A DNA stretch of 7,068 bases from Gemmatimonadota bacterium (GCA_016649455.1 JAENXO010000135.1:1-7068); one strand, 5' to 3'. Positions 1 through 6,836 are shown, numbered from the stretch's first letter. The notes: generated from the sequence alone by a model not told the origin. Numbers and translations: made by a program.

Positions 1-1
1 G

Positions 2-250
2 AAGGCTGTAGCGATCGGCGATTTCGACGGCGATGGAATCGACGACGCGGCCGTCACCAGCTGGAATTCCCACGACGTCCTTGTTCTGTTCGGCGGGTCC
101 GACGAAATCAGGACAGCCCGGGTGCCCGGCGGCGAAAACCCGTGGGGCGTGACGGCGGCCGATCTGACCGGGGATGGCGCGGCGGAACTGCTGGTTCTGG
201 ACAACAGCGGAGATGCGCTCCGCGTCTACACCGCCGGCGCGGTGGACTGA
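2..250 (+). CDS. FG-GAP/VCBS-repeat protein, C-terminal fragment
   Basis: The gene is open at the left edge of the window, and only its last 82 residues and a TGA stop are present. The visible part carries an FG-GAP (VCBS) blade with a calcium-loop pattern, GDFDGDGIDD, near the start. A second, more degenerate blade (ADLTGDGAAELLVLD) follows about 45 residues later. In known families such blades build integrin-like beta-propellers on secreted or surface proteins, where the Asp-rich loop binds calcium. The N-terminus, and so any signal peptide or catalytic domain, lies outside the window, and the full function cannot be stated. It ends 13 bases before the membrane-protein gene on the same strand, which suggests a shared transcript. 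Confidence 0.85.
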   Translation, partial: KAVAIGDFDGDGIDDAAVTSWNSHDVLVLFGGSDEIRTARVPGGENPWGVTAADLTGDGAAELLVLDNSGDALRVYTAGAVD

Positions 251-263
251 GCGTACCGGGACC

Positions 264-1616
264 GTGAGACGCTCCGACCGTACTCCGTGGTGGTCCGGGC
301 TGCTCGTGTTCGTGGTCGCGCTCGCGATCCGGTTGTTCTTCCTCACCCTTATTCCTCGAGACGCGCTGCAGCCGAGCACCGACTGGGAGCTCGATTCGAT
401 CGCTATGTCGCTGGCGACGACGGGGGAGTTCGCCAACCCGTACGTCGTTCCGACCGGGCCCACGGCGCACCTCCCTCCGATCCCACCCGCCATCCTCGCC
501 CTGATCTACAAAGTGTTCGGGATCACGATTACGGCGGGCATCGCCGGGTGGCTGTTCAGGATGCTGGCCCAGTCCGCCATCTGGGGCCTGCTTCCGTGGA
601 TCTGCGTAAGGGTCGGAGTCGGGTGGAAGGCGGGCTTCGCGGGAGGTCTCGCAGGAGCGCTGTTTCCGCAGTGGCTCGCGCACGGCGAAGCACTGGCCGC
701 AGTGCTGTTGGGATTGCTCGTGGTAGCTGTAGTCAAGCGCTGGGAGTCGATTCCCCGGTCTGCCGGATCTTTGCTCCTCGGCCTGGCCTTCGGGATCTCC
801 TTCCACGTCCAGCCGGTGTTTCTCCTCGTTCTCATCGGCTATCTCGGGTTCGAGTTGTACTGGCGGTCGGATCGCGGGAAGTGGCGTTCCACGGCCCTGG
901 TCGCGATCGCAGCGCTGGTAGCCTGCATCCCGTGGGGGGTGAGGAACTACCGGGCGTTCGATGCCGTGTTCTTCGTGCGCAGCAACTTCGGGCTCGAATT
1001 GAGAATGGGGAATCACGATGGGGCGGAGGCCTCGATCGACCACCCGCACTTTCAGAACGAGCCTCCGCACCCGCGTACTCACCCGGAAGATGCGCTCAAG
1101 GTGAGGGAGTGGGGCGAGGTGCCCTACATGCGCGAATCGGGGCGCGAGGCCCGCGCGTGGATCGCTTCGAACCCGGGCGAATTCTCTCGGTTGACGGCGG
1201 AACGGATCGGGTACTTCTGGCTCGGTCCCCTGGACCGGCCGGGCATCGCACTCCTGTTTGCGATCCTCACCGGGTTCGCTCTCATCGGCGCGGTACGAGT
1301 CATCCGGGTCCTGCCGCCCTCTCAGACCGCGGCTCTGATGATCCCGCTCCTCTTGTATCCGCTGGTCTACTACCTCGTTCCGTGGCAGCACCGCTACCGA
1401 TTCCCGATCGAGTGGATCCTGTTCCTGCTCGCGGGCTATGCGGTGTTGGGCCTGGTCAGTCCCGACGGCGCTCCCGGTCGTATTCGGGCTCCGGCGGCTC
1501 CGGCCAGGGTGAGCCCGGATCGGGCTTCGGATTCGATTTCAGGGCCAGGCCCAGCCGATCGCTCACGGCTTTCCGGTCGTGACCGCCGGACTTCGGCGGC
1601 TCCGCCCACCGGTTGA
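264..1616 (+). CDS. Multi-spanning membrane protein, GT-C (family 39-like) glycosyltransferase
   Basis: Predicted integral membrane protein of 450 residues, probably a glycosyltransferase that uses a polyprenyl-phosphate sugar donor on the outer face of the inner membrane. The sequence shows a first hydrophobic helix at about residues 11-30 and then a loop with acidic residues (D40, E42, D44). The PTAHLPPIPP stretch (64-75) resembles the substrate loop of ArnT/PMT-type enzymes. About eight further hydrophobic segments follow, with a PWGVRNYR motif (223-230) and HRYRFPIEW (376-384) near the last helix; both are typical of this superfamily. The GTG at 264 is chosen because it directly precedes the first helix; an ATG at 174 would lie inside the upstream gene. 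The ribosome binding site is weak. Residues 399-450 are an Ala/Pro/Arg/Ser-rich tail overlapping the Smr gene on the other strand and are probably not under selection. The family is fairly sure, the sugar and acceptor unknown. Confidence 0.78.
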   Translation: MRRSDRTPWWSGLLVFVVALAIRLFFLTLIPRDALQPSTDWELDSIAMSLATTGEFANPYVVPTGPTAHLPPIPPAILALIYKVFGITITAGIAGWLFRMLAQSAIWGLLPWICVRVGVGWKAGFAGGLAGALFPQWLAHGEALAAVLLGLLVVAVVKRWESIPRSAGSLLLGLAFGISFHVQPVFLLVLIGYLGFELYWRSDRGKWRSTALVAIAALVACIPWGVRNYRAFDAVFFVRSNFGLELRMGNHDGAEASIDHPHFQNEPPHPRTHPEDALKVREWGEVPYMRESGREARAWIASNPGEFSRLTAERIGYFWLGPLDRPGIALLFAILTGFALIGAVRVIRVLPPSQTAALMIPLLLYPLVYYLVPWQHRYRFPIEWILFLLAGYAVLGLVSPDGAPGRIRAPAAPARVSPDRASDSISGPGPADRSRLSGRDRRTSAAPPTG

Positions 1617-1866
1617 ACTCGCCTCTGCTCAGGGCCTGTCGGAGCGCCCACTTCGTCCGACCCTGCCCGGTCTGGCTGGACGCGGCGGGGGTAGCCACGT
1701 GCTTGGCGCCATGGATCATCACGACCCGGTCACATCCCCGCTCCCAGGCCGTCTCGACGACCTCGCGGCTGAGCCAGAGCGCGGTTTCCGTCGAGTAGCC
1801 ATGCAGGTCCAGCTGCACCTCCCGACCGTTCTTCCGCTGACTGATGACGGCCTTTGCGGCGCTCAC
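1456..1866 (-). CDS. Stand-alone Smr-domain protein
   Basis: A 136-residue protein with a single Smr domain (about residues 16-90), the fold found at the C-terminus of MutS2, where it can bind or cut nucleic acid. Visible signatures are LDLHG (19-23), a helix with alternating hydrophobic positions (27-41), and the strand-loop VVMIHG (48-53). A basic GQGRTKWALR element (68-77) stands where family members have their second Gly-rich loop. About a dozen residues (55-67) are inserted between that HG and the Gly-rich element compared with the usual short loop. The C-terminal 30 residues are Pro/Glu/Arg-rich and probably disordered. The GTG start overlaps the peptidase stop as GTGA, with purine-rich GGAGAGAAGGAG just upstream, so translational coupling is likely. 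The gene ends inside the convergent membrane-protein gene, and G/C at its wobble positions stays high (43/52) through the overlap, supporting this frame as coding. Confidence 0.8.
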   Translation of the reverse strand: MSAAKAVISQRKNGREVQLDLHGYSTETALWLSREVVETAWERGCDRVVMIHGAKHVATPAASSQTGQGRTKWALRQALSRGEFNRWAEPPKSGGHDRKAVSDRLGLALKSNPKPDPGSPWPEPPEPEYDRERRRD

Positions 1867-3932
1867 GACTCCTTCTCTCCGGCCTCGTCGGATTCCGGCT
1901 CGGGCAGCGGAAGTGCCACCTCTTCATCCCAGATGTACTTTCCGAACCACTGCCAGTTGTGCCACACGCCCGCGAGTCGCTCTTTCGGCTTCGAGATTCC
2001 GTGTCCAAAGTCCTTGTACACGATCAGCTTCGTCTCCACCCCGACGTCCTGCAGGCCCTGGTACAACTCGAAAGCATTTGGAATCGGCACCCGCTGGTCG
2101 TTCTCCCCGTGCTGGATCAGCGTCGGCGTCGATGCGTCGAGGATGTAGGTCATCGGGGAGGTCTTCGCGTACACCTCCGGATCGTCCCACGGCGTCCCCT
2201 TGAGGTACTGCCGGGTGAACGGGTGGATGTCCGTATTCACGTAGTACGTCATCCAGTTCGAGATCCCGGCCCCGACGGAGATCGCGGCGAACCGATCGGT
2301 CGTCGTGGTAAGAAACGCCGAGATGTAGCCGCCCTGGCTCCAGCCCATTGCACCCATGCGTTCCTCGTCCACGATTCCCTGTTCCACCAGATGGTCCACG
2401 CCAGACATCACGTCCCACGCGTCGCCAACGCCGAGGTTGCGCACGTTCAGTGACCGGAAGGCCTCGCCGTAGCCGGCCGAGCCGCGGTAGTTCGGCCTCA
2501 GTACCAGGGCCCCCTTGGCCAGCCACTGCGTGACCGGATACACGTAGCCCAGCACGGGCATGGGATAGTCGGTCCCGGTCGGCCCCCCGTGAATCACAAC
2601 GAGGAGTGGATACTTCCGGGACGGGTCGAAGTCCGCCGGCTTGTGAAGGACGCCTTCGATCTCCGTACCGTCTTCGCTTTCCCAGCGGATCACCTCGCTC
2701 GTGCCGACCTCCCAGCCGTCCAGCTGAGTGGAGAAGTCCGTGATCTGCACGGGAGCGTAACTGGAGACGTCTGTGAGGTAGAGTTCGGGCAGAGTCGTTG
2801 CACTCGACGCGTTCACGACCATTCTGCGTTCGTCCGCCGAGAAGTCGAGACTCCATATCTGCGCGGGTACGGCGGCGAATTCGCGATAACTGCCGTTCTC
2901 CGGGTTCACCTTGAAGATCCGACGATCGGTTCCCTGCCACGCGACGACGAAGATCCCCTCGTCCGTCCACCAGTAGCTCCACAGGTTCTCGTCGAGTTCC
3001 GCTGCGAGCGGGACCGGATCCCCCGCTCCCGTCGCCCGGATCTTCCACAGTCGCGAGTTGAGGTAGTAGTCGGAGGTCGTGTCGGCGCCGGCGGAGGAAT
3101 ACAGGAGCCATTCTCCATCCGGCGACCACTCGAAGCTGCCTTCCTCTCCTGGACCCGTAAGCACTGGAGTGATCGTCCCCGACTCGACGTCGAGCACCGA
3201 AAGGTCACCGCGAGAGTTGATCGTGCCGTCGGCCTGGTGCCCGAACCCGATCCGGCTGCCGTCGGGAGACCATTCGAAGCCGTTCACCGTGAATTCCTGT
3301 CCTTCGGTGAGTCTCTCCGGGTCCGAGGCCGAGTCTGCCACGACGTCCACCACCCACAGGTGAGTCCGCCCCTTGTCGTCATCCTCCACTGACCACGCCC
3401 CGTATTCCTCCTCGAGCTTCTTCTCCAGCGAGTCGGCAGGATCGGAGGCGGTGAACGCGATTCGGTTGCCGTCGGGCGACCAGCGGAAGCTGTTCACGCC
3501 TTCCTCGTGACTCGTCAGCGCCAGCGCCTCGCCGCCGTCGGCACGAATCAGGTGGACCTGCTGCTTCTCGTCCCGGTTGGACAGAAAGGCGATCCACTTT
3601 CCGTCCGGGGACCAGCGCGGTGACTGGCTCGTGCCTTTGGGGGAACGTGTGAGCCGGATCGCCTCGCGTCCCTGGCGCCACAACCAGATTTCCTCGTCGT
3701 ACCTGTTCTCCTCCCAGTTCGCCGACCTGACCACGTAGGCCACCGCGTTTCCGTCGGGGGACAGATCGAAGCCGCCCAGGTACTCGAGACTCAGCACGTC
3801 CACGAAGCTCGGCCCCGGAATCGTTGCCTCGGCCGTCTGCGCGGAAGCGGAGCCGGTCGCGAACAGGACGAAGGTCAACCCGGCGATCGTTGCGGCGAGG
3901 ACCTGGCGTGGAGCGCGGCGGACGTCTGGCAT
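1863..3932 (-). CDS. Secreted S9 family serine peptidase (prolyl oligopeptidase type)
   Basis: A 689-residue peptidase predicted to act outside the cytoplasm on oligopeptides. The N-terminus is a signal peptide: two arginines, a hydrophobic core (about 11-27) and an ASA|Q cleavage site after residue 31. Residues about 45-400 form a WD40-like (PD40) propeller with SPDG-type repeats at about 57, 107, 151, 221 and 269. The alpha/beta-hydrolase domain (about 415-675) has the oxyanion motif HGGP (448-451), the nucleophile motif GWSQGGY with S532, Asp D612 in GENDQRVP and His H644 in DFGHGISK. The triad is complete and the length suits the family, so the enzyme should be active. The ATG at 3932 is chosen because it opens the signal peptide; the longer reading frame upstream runs antisense through the thioesterase gene. 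It is followed with a 4-base overlap by the Smr gene. Whether it is a dipeptidyl or acylaminoacyl peptidase cannot be read from the sequence. Confidence 0.93.
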   Translation of the reverse strand: MPDVRRAPRQVLAATIAGLTFVLFATGSASAQTAEATIPGPSFVDVLSLEYLGGFDLSPDGNAVAYVVRSANWEENRYDEEIWLWRQGREAIRLTRSPKGTSQSPRWSPDGKWIAFLSNRDEKQQVHLIRADGGEALALTSHEEGVNSFRWSPDGNRIAFTASDPADSLEKKLEEEYGAWSVEDDDKGRTHLWVVDVVADSASDPERLTEGQEFTVNGFEWSPDGSRIGFGHQADGTINSRGDLSVLDVESGTITPVLTGPGEEGSFEWSPDGEWLLYSSAGADTTSDYYLNSRLWKIRATGAGDPVPLAAELDENLWSYWWTDEGIFVVAWQGTDRRIFKVNPENGSYREFAAVPAQIWSLDFSADERRMVVNASSATTLPELYLTDVSSYAPVQITDFSTQLDGWEVGTSEVIRWESEDGTEIEGVLHKPADFDPSRKYPLLVVIHGGPTGTDYPMPVLGYVYPVTQWLAKGALVLRPNYRGSAGYGEAFRSLNVRNLGVGDAWDVMSGVDHLVEQGIVDEERMGAMGWSQGGYISAFLTTTTDRFAAISVGAGISNWMTYYVNTDIHPFTRQYLKGTPWDDPEVYAKTSPMTYILDASTPTLIQHGENDQRVPIPNAFELYQGLQDVGVETKLIVYKDFGHGISKPKERLAGVWHNWQWFGKYIWDEEVALPLPEPESDEAGEKES

Positions 3933-4051
3933 GATCTGGACTCGCTTCCGACAGATGAACGATTGTGCGAAGTTGTGGCGAAGATGGGCACCGGAATCGT
4001 CCGGGGCCAGCACGAGGCGGTTCAGATTCCGGAACCCGGGAGAGTGTTGAC
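3933..4051. promoter_or_regulatory. Divergent intergenic region with inverted repeat
   Basis: These 119 bases separate the leftward peptidase gene from the rightward thioesterase gene, so promoters for both should lie here. I cannot identify convincing -35/-10 boxes on either strand. The region holds an 8-bp inverted repeat, CCGGAATC at 3991-3998 and GATTCCGG at 4025-4032, separated by 26 bases. A smaller dyad, CCGGA-ATCG-TCCGG, lies at 3991-4004. These could be an operator for a dimeric regulator, but no regulator gene is nearby. Confidence 0.4.
4038..4044 (+). promoter_or_regulatory. Ribosome binding site for the thioesterase
   Basis: GGGAGAG lies seven bases before the GTG at 4052. It decides the start of the thioesterase, because the reading frame is open further upstream into sequence that does not look coding. 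Confidence 0.6.
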
Positions 4052-4486
4052 GTGTCGACTGAATCCGCGACGGAAGTCTACGAGCTCCCACTCTCGCTGA
4101 TGGAAGCGGACATCGACGAGCTCGACCACGTGAACAACACCGTGTATCTGCGCTGGGTGCAGGAGGTGGCCGTTGCCCACTGGCGGCATGCTGCAACCGA
4201 GACACAGCAGGCGGAGATCGTGTGGGTGGTACTCCGACACGAGATCGACTACAAGCGACCGGCCAGGCTCGGCGATGTCGTGAAAGCCCGGACCTGGGTC
4301 GGTACCGCCTCGACACACGCGTTCGATCGCCATACGGAGATCGTCCGCGACGCTGACGGCAGGCTGCTGGCCCGGGCGCGGACCGTCTGGTGTCCGATCG
4401 ACCTGGAGACGGGCCGGCCGATGAAGGTAGACGATGATGTTCGTCGACGCTTTTCCGTTCCGGGAGCGCCCGGCACTACCCCCTGA
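4052..4486 (+). CDS. Hotdog-fold acyl-CoA/acyl-ACP thioesterase (4HBT family)
   Basis: A 144-residue cytoplasmic protein of the 4-hydroxybenzoyl-CoA thioesterase / YbgC-FadM type, which hydrolyses acyl-CoA or acyl-ACP thioesters. The signature is DIDELDHVNNTVYLRW (20-35): an acidic residue and the HVNN turn lead into the central hotdog helix, with Q37-E38 after it. The strands that follow (VVLRHEIDYKRPARLGD and RTVWCPID) match the hotdog sheet, and the length is the usual one for a single-domain member. The GTG start at 4052 is supported by a GGGAGAG ribosome binding site. It is the first gene of the rightward run and is followed 13 bases later by the methyltransferase. The acyl substrate cannot be told from the sequence. 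Confidence 0.88.
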   Translation: MSTESATEVYELPLSLMEADIDELDHVNNTVYLRWVQEVAVAHWRHAATETQQAEIVWVVLRHEIDYKRPARLGDVVKARTWVGTASTHAFDRHTEIVRDADGRLLARARTVWCPIDLETGRPMKVDDDVRRRFSVPGAPGTTP

Positions 4487-4499
4487 CAGAGTAGAATCG

Positions 4500-5204
4500 A
4501 TGTCGAAACCAGCATTTGATGAGTACGCCGAGAAGTACGACGCCTGGTTCCTGGAGAATCGTGCGATCCTCGAATCCGAGGTGCTGCTTCTACGGCGATT
4601 TCTTCACAATCCGGGCGACACAGTCAGCGTGGGCTGCGGCACCGGCCTGTTCGAGCTGATCCTGCGCGAGGAGCACGGGATCAACATCCGCTACGGAGTC
4701 GAGCCATCGGACGACATGCGCGGAGTGGCCGTGAAGCGCGGGCTGATGGTCGAGAGCGGATCGGCGGAGGCGCTGCCATACCTTGATGGGAATTTCGACA
4801 CGGCCCTGCTGAACGGGATTCCCGGCTACGTGGCCGACCTCGAACGAGCGTTCGCTGAAGCGTACCGGGTCCTGAAGCCTGGCGGCTCCATCGTCGTTGC
4901 CGACGTTCCGGCAGAGAGTTCGTTCGGGCTCCTGTACCAGTTCGCCGCAACGAAAGGTTCGTGGGACGACCCGGCGCTGCAGGGCCTCGCTCCCGCCCTG
5001 CCGTATCCGGTCGAGCTGGCGGCGGCGGCGCGCTGGCGCACGACGGCGGAAAAGGCCGAGCTTCTGCAACGTGTCGGATTCACAGGTCTCGAGTACGCTC
5101 AGACGCTGACGGTCCACGCACGATTCGCCAACGATGCTGTCGAACAGCCGGTCGACGGATTCGACAGCGGCGACTACGTGGCAATCCGGGCCCGAAAGGT
5201 GTAG
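4500..5204 (+). CDS. Class I SAM-dependent methyltransferase (Methyltransf_11 type)
   Basis: A 234-residue cytoplasmic methyltransferase. Motif I, VSVGCGTGLFE (42-52), is the glycine-rich SAM loop. The acidic end of the second strand is E68 in YGVEPS, expected to hold the ribose hydroxyls. SAEALPYLDGNFD (88-100) is the post-II region, and RVLKPGGSIVVAD (123-135) is the conserved strand before the substrate domain. The N-terminal FDEYAEKYDAWF element is typical of UbiE/BioC-like members. The remaining C-terminal part (about 140-234) is variable and gives no clear substrate. The ATG at 4500 is preferred over the in-frame ATG at 4434, which would overlap the thioesterase by 53 bases and add a non-conserved leader. 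Its ribosome binding site is weak, so it may depend on coupling to the thioesterase 13 bases upstream. Confidence 0.88.
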   Translation: MSKPAFDEYAEKYDAWFLENRAILESEVLLLRRFLHNPGDTVSVGCGTGLFELILREEHGINIRYGVEPSDDMRGVAVKRGLMVESGSAEALPYLDGNFDTALLNGIPGYVADLERAFAEAYRVLKPGGSIVVADVPAESSFGLLYQFAATKGSWDDPALQGLAPALPYPVELAAAARWRTTAEKAELLQRVGFTGLEYAQTLTVHARFANDAVEQPVDGFDSGDYVAIRARKV

Positions 5205-5236
5205 CAGGACACTCGGAATCGGGTAAGACGGCAACA

Positions 5237-5246
5237 GGGAGGGGAG
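5237..5246 (+). promoter_or_regulatory. Strong ribosome binding site for the DUF1572/DinB gene
   Basis: GGGAGGGGAG sits four bases before the ATG at 5251. It contains GGAGG at eight bases' spacing, close to ideal. The 46-base gap before this gene is the longest in the run, so an internal promoter is possible, but none is visible. Confidence 0.7.
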
Positions 5247-5250
5247 TTCG

Positions 5251-5742
5251 ATGCGAACGTTCATGGAGTCGATCGAGGCCGAGTACCGGCGGTACCGGTC
5301 GACGGCCGAATCAGCGATGTATCAACTGTCTGACGAGGAGCTCGTCACAGTCCCGGAAGGCACTGCGAGCAGCGTGGCAACCATCGCCTGGCACATCGGC
5401 GGGAATCTCCGGTCCCGGTTTACGGACTTCCTGACGACCGATGGGGAGAAGCCGTGGCGGGACAGGGAATCGGAGTTCGAGGCGCGCACTCCGACCCGGG
5501 ACGAGCTTCTGGCAGTCTGGAGTGAAGGCTGGGACGTCCTGCAGGATTCGCTGAGCAGTCTGGTCGATGCCAACCTCGTCGACACGGTGATAATCCGGGG
5601 CGAGGAACTGTCCGTCATCCAGGCCCTGCATCGCTCCCTCGCGCACACCACGTACCACGTGGGCCAGATCGTCCACCGGGCGAAGGAGTTACGGGGCGAG
5701 GAGTGGACGTACCTGAGCATCCCGCCCGATCCCCGGAGGTGA
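5251..5742 (+). CDS. DinB-superfamily protein, DUF1572-like
   Basis: A 163-residue, mostly helical protein of the DinB/YfiT four-helix-bundle superfamily. Three histidines sit where the family holds a divalent metal: H48 in IAWHIGGNL, and H132 and H136 in the LAHTTYHVGQIVH helix. Some members are thiol-dependent transferases (bacillithiol- or mycothiol-dependent), while many, including the DUF1572 group this most resembles, have no assigned reaction. The start is fixed by a strong GGGAGGGGAG site. Its stop codon TGA forms the end of the Shine-Dalgarno sequence of the next gene, yciH, four bases before that start, so the two are almost certainly translated in step. A second DinB-like gene begins at 6863. 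Family confidence is high, reaction unknown. Confidence 0.85.
   Translation: MRTFMESIEAEYRRYRSTAESAMYQLSDEELVTVPEGTASSVATIAWHIGGNLRSRFTDFLTTDGEKPWRDRESEFEARTPTRDELLAVWSEGWDVLQDSLSSLVDANLVDTVIIRGEELSVIQALHRSLAHTTYHVGQIVHRAKELRGEEWTYLSIPPDPRR
5735..5742 (+). promoter_or_regulatory. Consensus ribosome binding site of yciH, overlapping the upstream stop
   Basis: GGAGGTGA is a full 8-base match to the 16S anti-Shine-Dalgarno and lies four bases before the GTG at 5747. Its last three bases are the TGA stop of the DUF1572-like gene, so ribosomes ending there sit on the next initiation site. Confidence 0.85.
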
Positions 5743-5746
5743 GCCT

Positions 5747-6121
5747 GTGACGAAGAGCGGGGGACACCGGGGTGGAGGCCTCGTGTACTCGACCGACGTC
5801 GGCCGTTCCTGCCCGCGCTGCCGCAGGGCGCTGGACGAATGCCGGTGCGAGCAGCGCCTGGCCGGCAAGCGGCCGGCTGGAGACGGAACCGTCCGCGTCG
5901 GCCGAGAGACGAAGGGCCGGAAGGGTAAGGGCGTCACGGTGATTGCGGGTATTCCGCTGGGCGAGGACGAACTGGCTCAACTGGCAACACGGCTCAAGAA
6001 ACGCTGCGGGTCGGGCGGCACGGTGCGAAACGGCGTGATCGAGATCCAGGGCGACCACCGGGACCTCCTGGTCGCGGAGTTGAACGCTCTCGGCTACCGG
6101 GCGAAACGGGCCGGCGGATGA
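5747..6121 (+). CDS. yciH: SUI1/eIF1-like translation factor YciH with N-terminal Cys cluster
   Basis: A 124-residue homologue of E. coli YciH, the bacterial relative of eukaryotic eIF1/SUI1. YciH binds the ribosome and has been described as an inhibitor of translation initiation under stress. The LVYSTDVGR opening (12-20) matches the E. coli protein. The SUI1 domain (about 48-124) carries the family hallmarks GRKGKGVTVIAGI, LKKRCGSGGTV and IEIQGDHRDLL. Between them is an insert with C22, C25, C32 and C34 (CPRC-6-CRC), a likely zinc-binding knuckle that E. coli YciH lacks; I recall similar Cys-bearing N-termini in other bacterial members. The GTG start has a consensus Shine-Dalgarno. It lies between a DinB-fold gene and a site-2 protease gene, 13 bases before the latter. 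Confidence 0.92.
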   Translation: MTKSGGHRGGGLVYSTDVGRSCPRCRRALDECRCEQRLAGKRPAGDGTVRVGRETKGRKGKGVTVIAGIPLGEDELAQLATRLKKRCGSGGTVRNGVIEIQGDHRDLLVAELNALGYRAKRAGG

Positions 6122-6134
6122 CGGGCGTGGCACC

Positions 6135-6836
6135 ATGATCGAGCCGCTGAACGCGGTCGTGTTCTATCTCGTGTTCCTGTTCTCGACGGTGCTGCACGAG
6201 GCAGCCCACGCCTGGACCGCCATGCGGGGCGGTGACCCCACCGCGTACCACGGAGGCCAGGTCAGCCTGGACCCGCGGCCACACATGCGGCGGGAACCGT
6301 TCGGCATGATCATGCTGCCGCTGATTTCGCTTGCTGCCTCGGGCTGGATCTTCGGGTACGCGAGCGCCCCGTACGATCCCCGGTGGGCGGAACAGCACCC
6401 GAAGCGGGCCGCGCTGATGTCGCTGGCCGGCCCGGCCTCGAACCTGCTGCTCGTCCTCGCGGCATGGATCGTCATCCGGGGAGGGACCGCGTTCGGCTGG
6501 TTCGCGGCACCCATGTCGATCGGCTTCGACCGCATCGTGGAGGCGCCGGGAGGCGGACTCCTCGGCGTCCTGGCCCTCGTGCTCAGCGTGATCTTCTCCC
6601 TGAACCTGCTGCTCGCGGTGTTCAACCTGATCCCCTTTCCGCCGCTGGACGGAAGCGGGGTTCTGCCCGTCGTGCTTCCCGGACGCGCGATGAACGCATA
6701 TCGATCACTGCTCTCTGGCAGGCCCGGACTCGCCTGGATCGGGATCATCGGAGCCTGGATGATCTTCGACCGGGTATTTCCCCCGATCTGGCTCGCCGCA
6801 GTAAACCTGCTGTATCCGGGCACTGGATACGGCTGA
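6135..6836 (+). CDS. Site-2 protease family intramembrane metalloprotease (peptidase M50)
   Basis: A 233-residue membrane protein that should cleave substrates within the bilayer with a zinc ion. The first hydrophobic helix carries HEAAH (21-25), the zinc-binding HExxH with E22 as catalytic base. A late helix carries NLIPFPPLDG (164-173), where D172 is the third zinc ligand. About five or six hydrophobic segments are visible (roughly 5-25, 58-76, 92-115, 140-168, 198-211). No PDZ or CBS domain is present, so it belongs with the small M50B-type proteases rather than RseP. The ATG at 6135 begins just before the first helix, but its ribosome binding site is poor, so translation may depend on yciH, which ends 13 bases earlier. 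No anti-sigma factor or other obvious substrate gene is in the window. Confidence 0.9.
   Translation: MIEPLNAVVFYLVFLFSTVLHEAAHAWTAMRGGDPTAYHGGQVSLDPRPHMRREPFGMIMLPLISLAASGWIFGYASAPYDPRWAEQHPKRAALMSLAGPASNLLLVLAAWIVIRGGTAFGWFAAPMSIGFDRIVEAPGGGLLGVLALVLSVIFSLNLLLAVFNLIPFPPLDGSGVLPVVLPGRAMNAYRSLLSGRPGLAWIGIIGAWMIFDRVFPPIWLAAVNLLYPGTGYG

Noticed and set aside
108..1391. Long open frame on the - strand (427 codons) opposite the membrane-protein gene
   Set aside because: Its product is Arg/Pro/Asp/Glu-rich with no recognisable domain, as expected antisense to a GC-rich gene, while the + strand frame has clear membrane helices and family motifs.
1512..1526. Perfect 6-bp hairpin (AGCCCG-GAT-CGGGCT) in the convergent overlap, considered as a bidirectional terminator
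   Set aside because: No T-rich tract follows on either strand, the stem is short, and such GC palindromes are common at this base composition.
1924..3392. Several long open frames on both strands inside the S9 peptidase (for example 1924-3129 - and 2589-3392 +)
   Set aside because: They are low-complexity, Arg-rich shadows with no motif. The peptidase frame carries a full signal peptide, propeller repeats and catalytic triad.
3933..4316. 128-codon upstream extension of the S9 peptidase frame
   Set aside because: It lies antisense to the thioesterase gene, is Arg/Pro-rich, and would bury the clear signal peptide that begins at 3932.
4434..4499. Upstream ATG start for the methyltransferase
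   Set aside because: It would overlap the thioesterase by 53 bases and add a leader with no family resemblance; the ATG at 4500 directly opens the conserved N-terminal element.
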